A stretch of 64,000 nucleotides of DNA from Cellulomonas denverensis (GCF_012396125.1 NZ_JAAXOX010000011.1:1-64000); one strand, 5' to 3'; positions 7,617 through 17,053 are shown, numbered from the stretch's first letter. Numbers and translations: made by a program. The notes: a model not told the origin generated them from the letters alone.

Positions 7617-8771
7617 ATGTTGCGCACGTGGAAGTGGGCGGCCCCGGTCGCCGTGGCCGCGCTGGCTCTGGCGGCCTGCTCGTCGGAGGCGGATGACACC
7701 GCCGCGGACGACTCGGGCGTCTCCGCCCAAGCCGACGCGGCGCTCGCCGAGCTGGCGGACCAGGTGCTGGCCACCGGCCCGCACGGGGAGGAACCGTCAC
7801 CGGCGGAGGTGGCCGACCTCAGCGACGAGGAGGTGGCTCAGGTGGCCGACCTCGGGGCCACGGCAGCGATCGTGATGCACTACGGCGGCAATGACTGGGC
7901 CAATGCTCAGATCGACGGCCTGAAGACCCGCTTCGCCGAGCTGGGCATCGAGGTGGTCGCCGTCACGGACGCGAACTTTGACCCCGGGCAGCAGGTGTCC
8001 GACATCGAGACCGTGATGGCCAAGAACCCGGACATCATCGTCTCGATCCCGACCGACCCGGTGGCGACCGCCGCGGCCTATCAGGCGGCGGCCGACGCCG
8101 GCATCAAGCTCGTGTTCATGGACAACGTGCCCGACGGCCTGGAGGCCGGCACGGACTACGTGTCGATGGTCTCGGCCGACAACTACGGCAACGGCGTCGT
8201 CTCGGCGCACCTGATGGCCAAGTCCCTCGGCGGCGCCGGGAAGATCGCGGTGATCTACCACGAGGCGGACTTCTTCGTGACCCAGCAGCGCTACGACGGG
8301 TTCATGACCACGATCGAGGAGCAGTACCCCGACATCGAGGTCGTCACCGAGCGGGGCATCGCCGGTCCGGACTTCGCCGGTGACGCGCAGAAGGTCGCCG
8401 ACGCCCTGCTCACCCAGAACGCCGACCTGGACGGCATCTGGGCCGTCTGGGACGTGCCGGCCGAGGGCGTGATGGCCGCAGCCCGGTCCGCGGGCCGCAA
8501 TGACCTGAAGATCGCCACCCAGGACCTGGGCACCAACGTCGCCATCGCCCTGGCGCAGGACGACATGGTGATCGGCCTGGGCGCCCAGCGGCCCTACGAG
8601 CAGGGTGTGACCGAGGCGAACCTCGCCGCGGGTGCGCTGCTCGGCCGCGAGGCACCGGCGTTCGTGGCACTCCCGGCGCTCCCGGTCACGCACGACAACG
8701 TGCTGGAGGCCTGGTCCACGGTCTACAACCAGGACCCGCCGAGCGACCTGGCCAACGCCTTCACCGACTGA
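7617..8771 (+). CDS. Sugar ABC transporter substrate-binding lipoprotein (ribose type, Peripla_BP_4)
   Basis: A 384-residue lipoprotein that binds a sugar outside the membrane and delivers it to the RbsC-like permease. The lipobox LALAAC places the lipidated Cys at residue 21. The mature part has the ribose/galactose-binding pattern: TAAIVMHYGGNDWANAQIDG, DIIVSIPTDPVATAAAYQAA, and DGIWAVWDVPAEGVMAAARS. Two ATGs are possible (7614 and 7617); 7617 is chosen for its better spacing from AGGGAGA. First gene of the operon downstream of the paired operators. The GH35 enzyme encoded three genes later suggests a galactoside-type ligand (inference). Confidence 0.92.
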   Translation: MLRTWKWAAPVAVAALALAACSSEADDTAADDSGVSAQADAALAELADQVLATGPHGEEPSPAEVADLSDEEVAQVADLGATAAIVMHYGGNDWANAQIDGLKTRFAELGIEVVAVTDANFDPGQQVSDIETVMAKNPDIIVSIPTDPVATAAAYQAAADAGIKLVFMDNVPDGLEAGTDYVSMVSADNYGNGVVSAHLMAKSLGGAGKIAVIYHEADFFVTQQRYDGFMTTIEEQYPDIEVVTERGIAGPDFAGDAQKVADALLTQNADLDGIWAVWDVPAEGVMAAARSAGRNDLKIATQDLGTNVAIALAQDDMVIGLGAQRPYEQGVTEANLAAGALLGREAPAFVALPALPVTHDNVLEAWSTVYNQDPPSDLANAFTD

Positions 8772-8805
8772 CCGTCCGCCCCCCACGACCACCGAGGAGG
8801 TGGAG

Positions 8806-10356
8806 ATGCCTTCCCCTGCTGCGCCCCGCACCGGGCATGGCGACCACACCACCGGCCCGGGCACGGTGCCCGCGGTCCGGATGCGGGCGATCGACAAGGC
8901 CTTCGACGGCGTACCGGTCCTGCGGGACGTGTCCTTCGAGGTCCTGCCCGGTGAGGTGCACGCGCTGGCCGGCGGCAACGGCGCCGGCAAGTCGACACTG
9001 ATGAAGATCCTGCAGGGCGTCTACCAGCGGGATGCCGGGACCGTCGAGGTCTTCGGCACCGACCTGCGGGCCAGCTCGATCCAGGAGGCCAAGGCCGCCG
9101 GGATCGGGATGGTCTTCCAGGAGTTCTCCCTGGTCAGCACCCTCACCGTCGCCCAGAACATCTTCCTGGACGACGAGCCCCGTCGCCGCGGACTGATCGA
9201 CGACGCCCGGATGCGCCGGGAGGCCGCCGCGCTGCTGCGCCGGATCGAGGTCGACATCGACCCCGGTGCGGAGGTGGGTGGCCTGCCGACCGCCCAGTGG
9301 CAGCTCACCGAGATCGCCAAGGCGCTCAGCCGGGACGCCCGGGTGCTGATCATGGACGAACCCACTGCGTCCCTGGCCAAGCACGAGGTCGACGCCCTGT
9401 TCGAGCTGATCGGCCGCCTGAAGGCCCAGGGCATCGCGATCATCTACATCTCGCACCGGATGGACGAGGTCGACCGGATCGCCGACCGGATCACCATCCT
9501 GCAGGGCGGGCGGCACCTGCTGACCGCACGGCTGGCGGACATCACCCCGCAGGAGATCGTCGCGGGGATCGCCGGGCGGGAGCTCGCCGCGGCGGGCCGG
9601 GCGGTCGGCGGTGTCCCGGCCGACGCCCCGGTGCTGCTGGAGGTGCGCGACCTGCACGCCCGCGGGGTACACGGCGCCGACCTGCGGCTGCACGCGGGGG
9701 AGGTGCTCGGCATCGCGGGCCTGATGGGCTCGGGCCGGACCGAGCTGGCGGGCGCCCTGTTCGGGGTGAACCCGATCACTGCCGGGACGGTCACCCGCGA
9801 CGGTCAGCCGCTGCGGATCGGCTCGCCGCGGGACGCGATCGCCGCCGGCATCGTGCTCGTGCCGGAGGACCGGCGGTTGCAGGGCCTGGTGCTGGACCAC
9901 TCGGTCCGCTCCAACCTGGTCCTGCCGCTGCTGCACCGGGTGCTGCGCCGGGGGCTGGTCGCCGTCGACCAGGTCCGGCGGCTCTCGGACGAACTGATCC
10001 AGCGGTTCTCGATCGCCGTGGCACGGCCGGACGCCCCGGCCCGCCTCCTGTCCGGCGGCAACCAGCAGAAGATCGTCATCGCGAAGTGGCTCGGGACGGC
10101 TCCCGACGTCCTCGTGATGGACGAACCCACCGCCGGCGTGGACGTCGGCACCAAGTCGGAGATCGTCCGGATCGTGCGCGAGCTCGCGCGGGACGGGAAG
10201 GGAGTTGTCGTGATCTCGTCCGAGTTCCCCGAGCTGATCGCCATGTGCGACCGGTTCCTGATCATGCGCGACGGGGTGGTGGTCGACAGCCTCGACGCCG
10301 CCGAGGTCGCCTCGGAGGTCGAGCTGGAGCTCGCGGTGCAGGGGCTGGCCGCATGA
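8806..10356 (+). CDS. Sugar ABC transporter ATP-binding protein (RbsA/MglA type)
   Basis: A 516-residue double ATPase that energises sugar import. The first domain has Walker A GGNGAGKS (56-63), a degenerate signature (LPTAQWQLTEIAKALS) and Walker B VLIMDEPT. The second domain keeps the LSGGNQQK signature and VLVMDEPT, while its Walker A region (GLMGSGRTE) lacks the usual GKS/T, as is normal for RbsA-family proteins. The start at 8806 follows GAGGAGGTGGAG. It overlaps the permease gene by four bases (ATGA). Confidence 0.94.
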   Translation: MPSPAAPRTGHGDHTTGPGTVPAVRMRAIDKAFDGVPVLRDVSFEVLPGEVHALAGGNGAGKSTLMKILQGVYQRDAGTVEVFGTDLRASSIQEAKAAGIGMVFQEFSLVSTLTVAQNIFLDDEPRRRGLIDDARMRREAAALLRRIEVDIDPGAEVGGLPTAQWQLTEIAKALSRDARVLIMDEPTASLAKHEVDALFELIGRLKAQGIAIIYISHRMDEVDRIADRITILQGGRHLLTARLADITPQEIVAGIAGRELAAAGRAVGGVPADAPVLLEVRDLHARGVHGADLRLHAGEVLGIAGLMGSGRTELAGALFGVNPITAGTVTRDGQPLRIGSPRDAIAAGIVLVPEDRRLQGLVLDHSVRSNLVLPLLHRVLRRGLVAVDQVRRLSDELIQRFSIAVARPDAPARLLSGGNQQKIVIAKWLGTAPDVLVMDEPTAGVDVGTKSEIVRIVRELARDGKGVVVISSEFPELIAMCDRFLIMRDGVVVDSLDAAEVASEVELELAVQGLAA

Positions 10357-11336
10357 CCGCCCCCGCCGCCCTGACCGGCGAGGTGGTCGCACCGAGCGGC
10401 TGGCGCGCGATCGCCGCCCGGATCGACTGGCGCCGGGACATCATCTACGTCGGGTTCGTGCTGGTGTTCTGCGTCTTCGCGCTGCTCCTGGGCGACCAGG
10501 GGTTCCTCAGCTCGACCAACCTGCTGAACATCCTGCGCCAGACCGCGATCGTGGCGATCATGGCGGTCGGCATGACCTTCGTGATCGCCGCCGCGGAGAT
10601 CGATCTGTCCGTCGGGTCGGTGGCCGGCCTGTCCTCGATCACCACGGCGATCACGATCTCGCACGCCGGACTGGTGCCGGGCATCGTGGCCGGGTTGGCG
10701 GTCGGCCTGCTGGTCGGCGCGATCAACGGTGCCCTGGTGGCCTACGTCCGGATCCCGTCCTTCCTGGTCACACTGGCCATGCTGGGCATCGCGGTCGGGG
10801 TCGCCCAGTGGGTGACGGCCTCCGCACCCCAACCGATCCTGGACAGCACCTTCAACACGGTGTTCGGCTCGGGCAACATCGGCCCGCTGCCGGGTCTGGT
10901 GGTCTGGATGGCCATCGTCGTCGCGATCGGCGCCGTGGTGCTGCGCAAGACCCGGTTCGGCCGGCGGGTGCTGGCGACCGGCGCCAACCGGGTGGCCGCC
11001 GAGTACTCCGGCGTCAACACCGCCCGGATCACCTTCCGGGTGATGCTCATCTGCTCGATGACCGCCGCCCTCGCCGGGATGCTCTACGCCGGCCGGCTGC
11101 ACTCCGGCCGGTTCCAGTGGGGCTCGGGCGACGAGATGAACGCGATCGCCGCGGTGATCCTCGGCGGCACCGCGCTCTCCGGCGGCAAGGGCTCGGTGAT
11201 CGGCACCCTGTTCGGCGCCCTGCTCATGGCCCTGATCAGCAACGGGCTGATCCTGGCGGGCCTCGATTCCAGCCAGCAGCAGGTCGTGCGGGGCGTGATC
11301 ATCGTGCTCGCGGTGGCGCTCGCCCGCAAGAAGTGA
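10353..11336 (+). CDS. Sugar ABC transporter permease (RbsC type, BPD_transp_2)
   Basis: A 327-residue integral membrane permease. The family hallmark GMTFVIAAAEIDLSVGSVAG is at about residues 72-91, and the cytoplasmic coupling segment TRFGRRVLATGANRVAAEYS around 200-220. About eight to ten hydrophobic segments are visible, and the C-terminus ends in VLAVALARKK. The ATG overlaps the ATPase stop. It works with the preceding ATPase and lipoprotein as one importer. Confidence 0.93.
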   Translation: MTAPAALTGEVVAPSGWRAIAARIDWRRDIIYVGFVLVFCVFALLLGDQGFLSSTNLLNILRQTAIVAIMAVGMTFVIAAAEIDLSVGSVAGLSSITTAITISHAGLVPGIVAGLAVGLLVGAINGALVAYVRIPSFLVTLAMLGIAVGVAQWVTASAPQPILDSTFNTVFGSGNIGPLPGLVVWMAIVVAIGAVVLRKTRFGRRVLATGANRVAAEYSGVNTARITFRVMLICSMTAALAGMLYAGRLHSGRFQWGSGDEMNAIAAVILGGTALSGGKGSVIGTLFGALLMALISNGLILAGLDSSQQQVVRGVIIVLAVALARKK

Positions 11337-11371
11337 CGTCAGCACCAATCCCCTCGATGAAAGGAAGAGCC

Positions 11372-13471
11372 GTGCCCCACAGCAGCGGTGCGCAGCGCCC
11401 TGTCACCATTTCCGACCACCGTCTCGCCCTCCATGGCGAACCGACCGCGCTCTACGGCGGCGCCGTGCACTACTGGCGCCTGGACCGTGACCGATGGGAA
11501 CCCATCCTCGACTCGGTCGCGGCGATGGGCTTCACGATGATCTCGATCTACATCCCGTGGGAGGTGCACGAGATCTCCCGGGGCCAGTTCGACTTCGGGC
11601 AGATCAACCCCTCGAACGACATCGATGCCTTCCTCACGCTGTGCGAGCGCAAGGGGTTCTCGGTCGTCGTGCGGCCCGGCCCGCAGATCAACTCCGAGCT
11701 CACCTGGTTCGGCTACCCGAAAAGGATCCTGGCCAACGAGCGCCTGCACGCCCGCAGCGCCCGCGGCTCCAAGGTGATCCTGACCCAGGTGCCCAAGCCG
11801 ATCCCGGCGCTGAACTACGCCAGCGAGGAGTTCTTCGAGGAGACCGCGCTCTGGTACGACGCGATCTGCGCGATCCTGGCCAAGCACGCCTACCCGCACG
11901 GTGGGATCGTCGCCGCCCAGGTCGACAACGAGATGGCCTACTTCTTCAACGTCAACGCCTACGCGGCCGACTTCTCCGAGGAGTCCATCGCGGGCTACCG
12001 GCAGTTCGTGCTGGACAAGTACGGCGACCTCGCCACCGTCGCCGCGGTCTACGGCCGGGCGTACACCGATCCGGCCCAGCTCGACCCGCCGCGTCGGTTC
12101 GCCGGCACCGAGCGCCAGGACATCCCCTGGTACACCGATTGGGCGGAGTACCGGGAGCGGTACCTGGTGACCTCGATGGACCGGCTCGGCGGCATGATGC
12201 GCGAGCGCGGCCTCGGCGGGATCGCCCTGTTCCACAACTACCCCCACCCGCTCGGCCCGGGCGGCGCGGCCTCCGGCTTCACCACGCCGTTCAACCTGAT
12301 GGGCCTGGAGGAGAAGCTGGACTTCGTCGGCTTCGACATCTACGCCCGCAAGGAGCTGTACTCGCACGTCAAGACCGTCGTGTCCTACGTGGTCGGGTCC
12401 AGCCGGTACCCGTACATCCCCGAGTTCATCGCGGGCGTCTGGCCCTGGTACCTCAACCCGGGCGACCTGTCCGACGAGGAGTTCGTCACCAAGGCGGCGC
12501 TGATGCACGGCATCAAGGGCTTCAGCCGCTACATGCTGGTCGAGCGGGACCGGTGGCTTGACTCCCCGATCCGGCGCGACGGCCGCGAGCGGGCGGACAA
12601 GGTCGAGATGTTCGGGCACGTCAACGCCCTGCTCAGCGAGAACGGCCTGGACCGGTACTCGCGTGAGGCGGACGCGCTGCTGCTCGCCAACCGCGACTAC
12701 GACCGGCTGGAGGCGGCTGCGGTGCTGGTGTCCTTCCCCGGGGACTTCCTGGAGACGCCCTCCGGCTTCTCGGAGTACGCGGGGCCGCTGACGGTCAGCG
12801 AGGAGCCGCTCGGCTTCGACCAGCCGGTGCAGCTGGCCAAGGGCACCTGGTTCACCGCGTTCTCGCAGGCGATGGCCGGCTCCGGGCTGGGCTACCTGCT
12901 GTCGGACACCGCCCTGGCGCCCGACCGCTGGGCCGGTCGCAAGCTGGTGGTGGTCACCACCCTCGACTACCTGGACGCCGGCCTGCAGCAGTCGCTGCTG
13001 CGGCACGCCGAGGCCGGGAACACCGTCGTGATGGGACCGAAGGCGCCCGCGCTGGACCAGACGATGCGACCGTGCACGATCCTGGCCGACGCCCTCGCCG
13101 CCGGCACGGAGACCGACGGCGTCCGGCGGGCCACCGTCGGCACCGGTCGGCTCGTGCTGGTCCGGGATCTCGACCGGGTGCCCGAGGTGGTCGCCGCCGA
13201 AGGACGGGACGCCGGGGTCACCGCCTGGACCGCCAACGACCCGGCGCTGGACGTCGCCATCCACGGCACCCCCGAGGACCCGGCGGCGAAGGTGGTGTAC
13301 GTGGCGAACCCGACCGACCGGGAGATCGCGGCCACCGTCCGCCCGGGCACCGTCACCGGCACGGTCACCGAACTGTGGTCCGGCCGCACGGTGCCCGTCG
13401 AGGACGGCGCGATCACGGACACGCTGCCGCCCTACTCCATCCACGTCTACCGGTGCACCGTCACCGCCTGA
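11372..13471 (+). CDS. GH35 beta-galactosidase-like glycoside hydrolase
   Basis: A 699-residue enzyme without a signal peptide, so probably a cytoplasmic exo-hydrolase acting on the imported glycoside. The N-terminal TIM barrel has the GH35 pattern LYGGAVHYWR, FTMISIYIPWEVHEISRGQF, and VVRPGPQINSELTWF. The putative acid/base is Glu187 in QVDNEMAYFF, and the putative nucleophile Glu351 in PEFIAGVWPWY, which aligns with the SEF-x-x-GW region of GH35 enzymes. A beta-galactosidase trimerisation-like and beta-rich C-terminal part follows. The GTG at 11372 is chosen for its AAGGAAG ribosome binding site; an in-frame ATG at 11357 is the alternative. Specificity (beta-galactoside versus another beta-glycoside) is unproven. 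Confidence 0.88.
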   Translation: MPHSSGAQRPVTISDHRLALHGEPTALYGGAVHYWRLDRDRWEPILDSVAAMGFTMISIYIPWEVHEISRGQFDFGQINPSNDIDAFLTLCERKGFSVVVRPGPQINSELTWFGYPKRILANERLHARSARGSKVILTQVPKPIPALNYASEEFFEETALWYDAICAILAKHAYPHGGIVAAQVDNEMAYFFNVNAYAADFSEESIAGYRQFVLDKYGDLATVAAVYGRAYTDPAQLDPPRRFAGTERQDIPWYTDWAEYRERYLVTSMDRLGGMMRERGLGGIALFHNYPHPLGPGGAASGFTTPFNLMGLEEKLDFVGFDIYARKELYSHVKTVVSYVVGSSRYPYIPEFIAGVWPWYLNPGDLSDEEFVTKAALMHGIKGFSRYMLVERDRWLDSPIRRDGRERADKVEMFGHVNALLSENGLDRYSREADALLLANRDYDRLEAAAVLVSFPGDFLETPSGFSEYAGPLTVSEEPLGFDQPVQLAKGTWFTAFSQAMAGSGLGYLLSDTALAPDRWAGRKLVVVTTLDYLDAGLQQSLLRHAEAGNTVVMGPKAPALDQTMRPCTILADALAAGTETDGVRRATVGTGRLVLVRDLDRVPEVVAAEGRDAGVTAWTANDPALDVAIHGTPEDPAAKVVYVANPTDREIAATVRPGTVTGTVTELWSGRTVPVEDGAITDTLPPYSIHVYRCTVTA

Positions 13472-13484
13472 AAGGACAAGGTCA

Positions 13485-14282
13485 ATGCTGCACAAGGACG
13501 TCCTCATGGCCGACATCGACGTCGACCAGTGGCGCAACGCCCAGTCCCTCCTCCTACGCTCGGCGAAGGCCGCCCGGCGGATCGTGGTCATCCATGAGGC
13601 CGGGCGGGTGCTCAAGCTCCGGCACACCGACGGGATCCCGGTGGCGGGCACGGTGACGACGGTCGACGACCCGGCCGGGGTCGCCCGGGAGCTGTACCGG
13701 GCCAACGCGGACACCACCGACCTGGTGGTGGTGCTCGACCGCGACGACGTCGACGCCTACTTCGCCTCGATCCAGGACGCCTGGGACATCGACGCCGACC
13801 TGGACGCCTTCGTCCAGAACACCTACGCCACGATCGACAGCTTCCCGGCCGGCATCGTGACCCACCCCGGCCCGGCCCGGTCGCAGCTCGGCCTGCAGTG
13901 GCGGATCGGCGCCTCGCTCCAGGAGGTGGAGGCCGCCGCCCGCGCCCACGTGGCACCCGGCACGACGGCGGTGCTCGGCGTGTACGACGCTGGGGCGCTG
14001 TGGACCTCCCTGGTCCTCGACCTGGACGAGGAGTGGAAGGTCACCTCGGTCACCACCGCCGACCCGTCGCTGGTCGACATCGCCGGGCCGCGGGACGAGG
14101 TGCTGGACCGGCTGGTGACCTGGCAGCGCGACCGGGGGCGGGAGGTGTCCTACGCGCTGCTGCTCGACCGGGCGGTGGCCGAGGAGTTCCTGGCGGCCAC
14201 CGGGGTGGACAAGGCGGCCGTGCTGACCGGCGCCCTGAGTTCGGGCACCGCGTCGATCCGGGAGGGCGCGGCGCGCGGCTGA
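13485..14282 (+). CDS. Conserved protein of unknown function linked to a sugar importer operon
   Basis: A 265-residue protein with no signal peptide or membrane segment. I do not recognise a named domain. It looks like a compact alpha/beta protein (RRIVVIHEAGRVLKLRHTDG near the N-terminus; VLGVYDAGALWTSLVLDLDE in the middle) with many acidic residues. It starts 13 bp after the GH35 stop with AAAGGACAAGG before the ATG, and is the last gene before a 16-bp terminator stem, so it is clearly part of the operon. A role in handling or sensing the imported glycoside is a guess from context only. Confidence 0.8.
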   Translation: MLHKDVLMADIDVDQWRNAQSLLLRSAKAARRIVVIHEAGRVLKLRHTDGIPVAGTVTTVDDPAGVARELYRANADTTDLVVVLDRDDVDAYFASIQDAWDIDADLDAFVQNTYATIDSFPAGIVTHPGPARSQLGLQWRIGASLQEVEAAARAHVAPGTTAVLGVYDAGALWTSLVLDLDEEWKVTSVTTADPSLVDIAGPRDEVLDRLVTWQRDRGREVSYALLLDRAVAEEFLAATGVDKAAVLTGALSSGTASIREGAARG

Positions 14283-14296
14283 CCTGGCGGTCCTCG

Positions 14297-14334
14297 GGGG
14301 TGTGGTGCGAGCGGGAGGGCTCGTGCCACACCCC
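14297..14334 (+). terminator. Hairpin terminator after the GH35 sugar operon
   Basis: Sixteen-pair stem (14297-14312 with 14319-14334) including two G-U pairs and a six-base loop GGGAGG, starting 15 bases after the last stop codon. There is no U-tract, as is common in high-GC actinobacteria. Confidence 0.65.
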
Positions 14335-14505
14335 GGGGGCGTGCGTCCGGGGTGTGGCGTGCGCGGACACCCACCACCCCATCCCCCCTTCCGACACCCT
14401 CATTCCGTGCACAGCCGGCACCCAGCGGCCCGGACCTGCCACCTCCCGGACAGCAAGGTCGGCCGCGCGCGGCACACCGTCGTGCGCGAACGAGGGGAAC
14501 GGGAC

Positions 14506-14666
14506 ATGGGTGGGATGCCCAGTGCAGGTCAGTCGCCGAGGTGAAGCCGGTGACCACGCTGGCGGCGACCGGCGTCCCGGCCCGGACGGCACTGATAGCC
14601 GCCGTGGCGAGCGTGCTGGCGGGCTGGGTGCTGCTGGTGATGCGGCGGCGGGCCCTGCGGCGCTGA
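14506..14666 (+). pseudogene. Deletion remnant of a sortase-anchored surface protein gene
   Basis: The segment starts ATG GGT GGG ATG, encoding MGGMPSAGQSPR and a stop. This resembles the starts of the two downstream genes (MRGWVSAGRGARV and MDGWMRAGRGLRV) and has the same CGAGGGGAACGG leader as the third gene. From 14541, in another frame, it continues as VTTLAATG, a hydrophobic helix and RRRALRR, a complete LPXTG-like cell-wall sorting signal. The 5' end and the 3' end of one gene therefore lie side by side with the body missing. The 41-codon frame from GTG 14541 could in theory be expressed. Confidence 0.6.
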
Positions 14667-14820
14667 TCGAGTCGGCGGCGCGAGCCGTCGCCCCTGGGTA
14701 GCGACCAGGAACGAGTGGCGCCCTCCCCTCAACTCGTCCACCATCACCACTCAGATCCGCCACCGAGGGCTTCCCGACCGGCACCATCGGGTCCGCGCGG
14801 TTACTCCTCCGCGCCTCGAG

Positions 14821-14836
14821 GCGTCGTCGACGACGC
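14821..14836. promoter_or_regulatory. 16-bp perfect palindrome upstream of a surface protein gene
   Basis: GCGTCGTCGACGACGC, centred about 26 bp before the ATG at 14855. It could be an operator or a small hairpin overlapping the translation start region. Function unknown. Confidence 0.3.
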
Positions 14837-14854
14837 GAAACAGGGGGAAGCTCC

Positions 14855-16120
14855 ATGCGTGGATGGGTCAGTGCCGGACGAGGCGCGCGGGTCGCCGCCG
14901 TGACCGGCGTGTTGCTGCTCGGATCGGGGGTCGCCACCACCGTGGCCGCCGAGGGGTCGCCTGCGACGGAACCGGTGGTCCAGCCGACCTCCGAGCCTGC
15001 CCCCGAGCCGGAGGAGTCCCTCGCACCGGATGCCGGCACGGTCCCCGCCGAGGAGGCAGAGCCCGCCACTCCGGCCGTGACCGCCACCGACGACCCGTCC
15101 CAGCCTGCCGTCACCGAAGAGACCGCGGTCACGTGGCTCACGGCCGTGCGGGGCCGCACGCAGATGGTGCCGTGGGCCGAGACCTTCGCGCAGCTCTACC
15201 CAGACGCAGGGGAGGTCACCCTGGTCGGTGTCAGCGGCCCGACCTTCGGCACGGCGTCGGTGGACCTCTCCGCCGGCACGATCGAGTACGTCGCTCCGGA
15301 CGAGACGCCGGGCACCGACGACCCGCTCACGGTGACGGTGCTCGCCGGCGGGACCGAGTATCAGGTCCTGTTCCTGGTGACGGTCCATCACGAGACGATC
15401 GGGGTTCCGATCCAGCGGTACACGCCGGCCGAGGTGCCTGTCACCTTCGGTTACGTCGCACCCGAGCGGAGTCCGGACGGAGCCGCTCAGACCGAGCCGG
15501 TTCCGGCGGCCGGAGCGGACGCGGCGGAGACCCGAGCCGCGGTTCCGCTGGCCAGTGCTGCGCTCGATCGCATCACGGCCATCGGCCCGGTCGATCCGGC
15601 CCACGGCTCGGCAGCACTGGACGCGGCCACCGGGCAGGTCACCTTCACCCCAGCGGCGGGCCACATCGGCGCCGTCCAGTTCCCCTACACGGTGACGGGC
15701 GTGGGTGGCGAGGCCACCGGCACGGTCCAGGTCGACGTCCTGCCACGGCTGGCCGACGCCGCCGTGCGCGTGGCTACCCCGGTGGACACCGCCGTGGTCG
15801 TCCACCCCGCTGCGGCCGCCGGGGGCAACGGCGTGGCCGTCGGGTCCACCTGGACCGACCCCGGGCACGGCACGCTGAGCGCACCACCGGCGCCGCACGA
15901 CCTGACGTACACCCCGGCCACCGGGTTCACCGGTCAGGACACGTTCGTGGTGACCGTGACCGATCCTGCTGGGCAGAACGTCCGGGTCACGGTGACGGTC
16001 GACGTCGGCGTGCTGCCGGCCACCGGTGTCCAGGTCGGGGCGGGGCTGGCCGTCGCCGGGGCGGCCGTCCTGGCCGGTGCCGGGCTGGTGCTCCTGCGCC
16101 ACCGGGCCCTGCAGCGCTGA
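14855..16120 (+). CDS. LPXTG-anchored surface protein with Ig/cadherin-like repeats
   Basis: A 421-residue secreted protein destined for covalent attachment to peptidoglycan by a sortase. It has an N-terminal signal peptide (hydrophobic VAAVTGVLLLGSGVATTVAA), a Pro/Glu-rich stalk at about residues 35-90, beta-rich modules of the Big_9/cadherin-like kind (for example LTYTPATGFTGQDTFVVTVT), and a C-terminal sorting signal LPATG at 387-391 followed by a hydrophobic helix and RHRALQR. AGGGGGAAG precedes the ATG. Flanked by a deletion remnant and a frameshifted relative, it is the only intact member. No sortase gene is in the window. Ligand unknown. Confidence 0.85.
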   Translation: MRGWVSAGRGARVAAVTGVLLLGSGVATTVAAEGSPATEPVVQPTSEPAPEPEESLAPDAGTVPAEEAEPATPAVTATDDPSQPAVTEETAVTWLTAVRGRTQMVPWAETFAQLYPDAGEVTLVGVSGPTFGTASVDLSAGTIEYVAPDETPGTDDPLTVTVLAGGTEYQVLFLVTVHHETIGVPIQRYTPAEVPVTFGYVAPERSPDGAAQTEPVPAAGADAAETRAAVPLASAALDRITAIGPVDPAHGSAALDAATGQVTFTPAAGHIGAVQFPYTVTGVGGEATGTVQVDVLPRLADAAVRVATPVDTAVVVHPAAAAGGNGVAVGSTWTDPGHGTLSAPPAPHDLTYTPATGFTGQDTFVVTVTDPAGQNVRVTVTVDVGVLPATGVQVGAGLAVAGAAVLAGAGLVLLRHRALQR

Positions 16121-16226
16121 ACCCAACCTTTCCGCCTCCCTGTACGTCATCTGAGTACCGCGGTCCACACGCTGCCGCGGACCAAACCGCCGGGATGCCG
16201 CACCGGCGCCGACGAGGGGAACGGCC

Positions 16227-17053
16227 ATGGACGGGTGGATGAGGGCAGGACGAGGGCTGCGGGTGGTCGCGGTGGCCGGAGTCATGGTGATCGGGACCGG
16301 CGCGGTGTCGGCCGTAGCGGCCGAGCCCACACCGCCGGTGCCGGAGGTGACCGCCGAGCAGCCCCTCGCGGAACCGGATCCCGGCTCGGTGCCGGACCCG
16401 GATGCCGGGGTGGGGGCGACCGATCCGGCGGAGGTGACCGAGCCCGGCCCGATCGACGAGGGGGAGACCGTCCTGCCGGATCCCGCCGGCCCGGACGGTG
16501 ATGTCGTGGCGGAGTCGCCGGCACCGGAGCCCGGCGCCGCCCCGCCGCAGGCTCCGGCTCCGGCAGCGGACACCGATCTGGGACTCGCACCGGCGGCCGT
16601 GGCCGAGTCGGCCTCGCTCGACCTGCTGGTGGCGGCGGGCGCTCCCACGGTGGTGGACTACCGGTCGGCGCTGCCCGCGTCCGGCCAGGACGAGTGGGCG
16701 GGGCAGCAGTCCGCGAGCTACACGGCGAACGGCGGCACCGTCGGCGGTCCCTGGCCAACGGGACGCTGCGCTACGTCCCGGCCGCGGACTTCGTGGGCAC
16801 GGACGTGTTCTCGGTGACGGTGCGGGACTACGCAGGACAGGTGGTGGAGGTCGAGGTCAGGGTCACGGTGACGGATCCCACGGTGGTGCCCCCGGCCGGC
16901 GAGGTCCCGCCGACGACCACGGCACCGCCGACCACCACGGTGCTGGCCGCCACCGGTGCGGGGGTGCCGGCCGGGCTGGCCACGGCGGGTGCCACGCTGC
17001 TCGCCGGGGCGGGTGCCCTGCTGCTGCGTCACCGGCTGCAGCGCCGGGCCTGA
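16227..17053 (+). pseudogene. Frameshifted sortase-anchored surface protein gene
   Basis: The first frame (16227-16817) encodes a signal peptide, a Pro/Glu/Asp-rich stalk and the start of a beta module, then runs out of register near 16745. The body resumes one frame over (SLANGTLRYVPAADFVGTD, then VFSVTVRDYAG) and ends with LAATG, a hydrophobic helix and RHRLQRRA at 17053. Restoring one base in the CCC at about 16749-16752 would read GGPLANGTLRY and rejoin the frames, so loss of a single C is the simplest explanation. The product would then be about 275 residues. A sequencing error is the main alternative to true decay. Confidence 0.7.

Noticed and set aside
16740-16760. Programmed ribosomal frameshift in the surface protein gene
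   Set aside because: No slippery heptamer, internal Shine-Dalgarno or downstream structure of the known kinds was seen; a single lost base explains it more simply.
14283-17053. Sortase gene near the LPXTG-type substrates
   Set aside because: No protein in the window has the TLxTC or related sortase signature; the enzyme must be encoded elsewhere.
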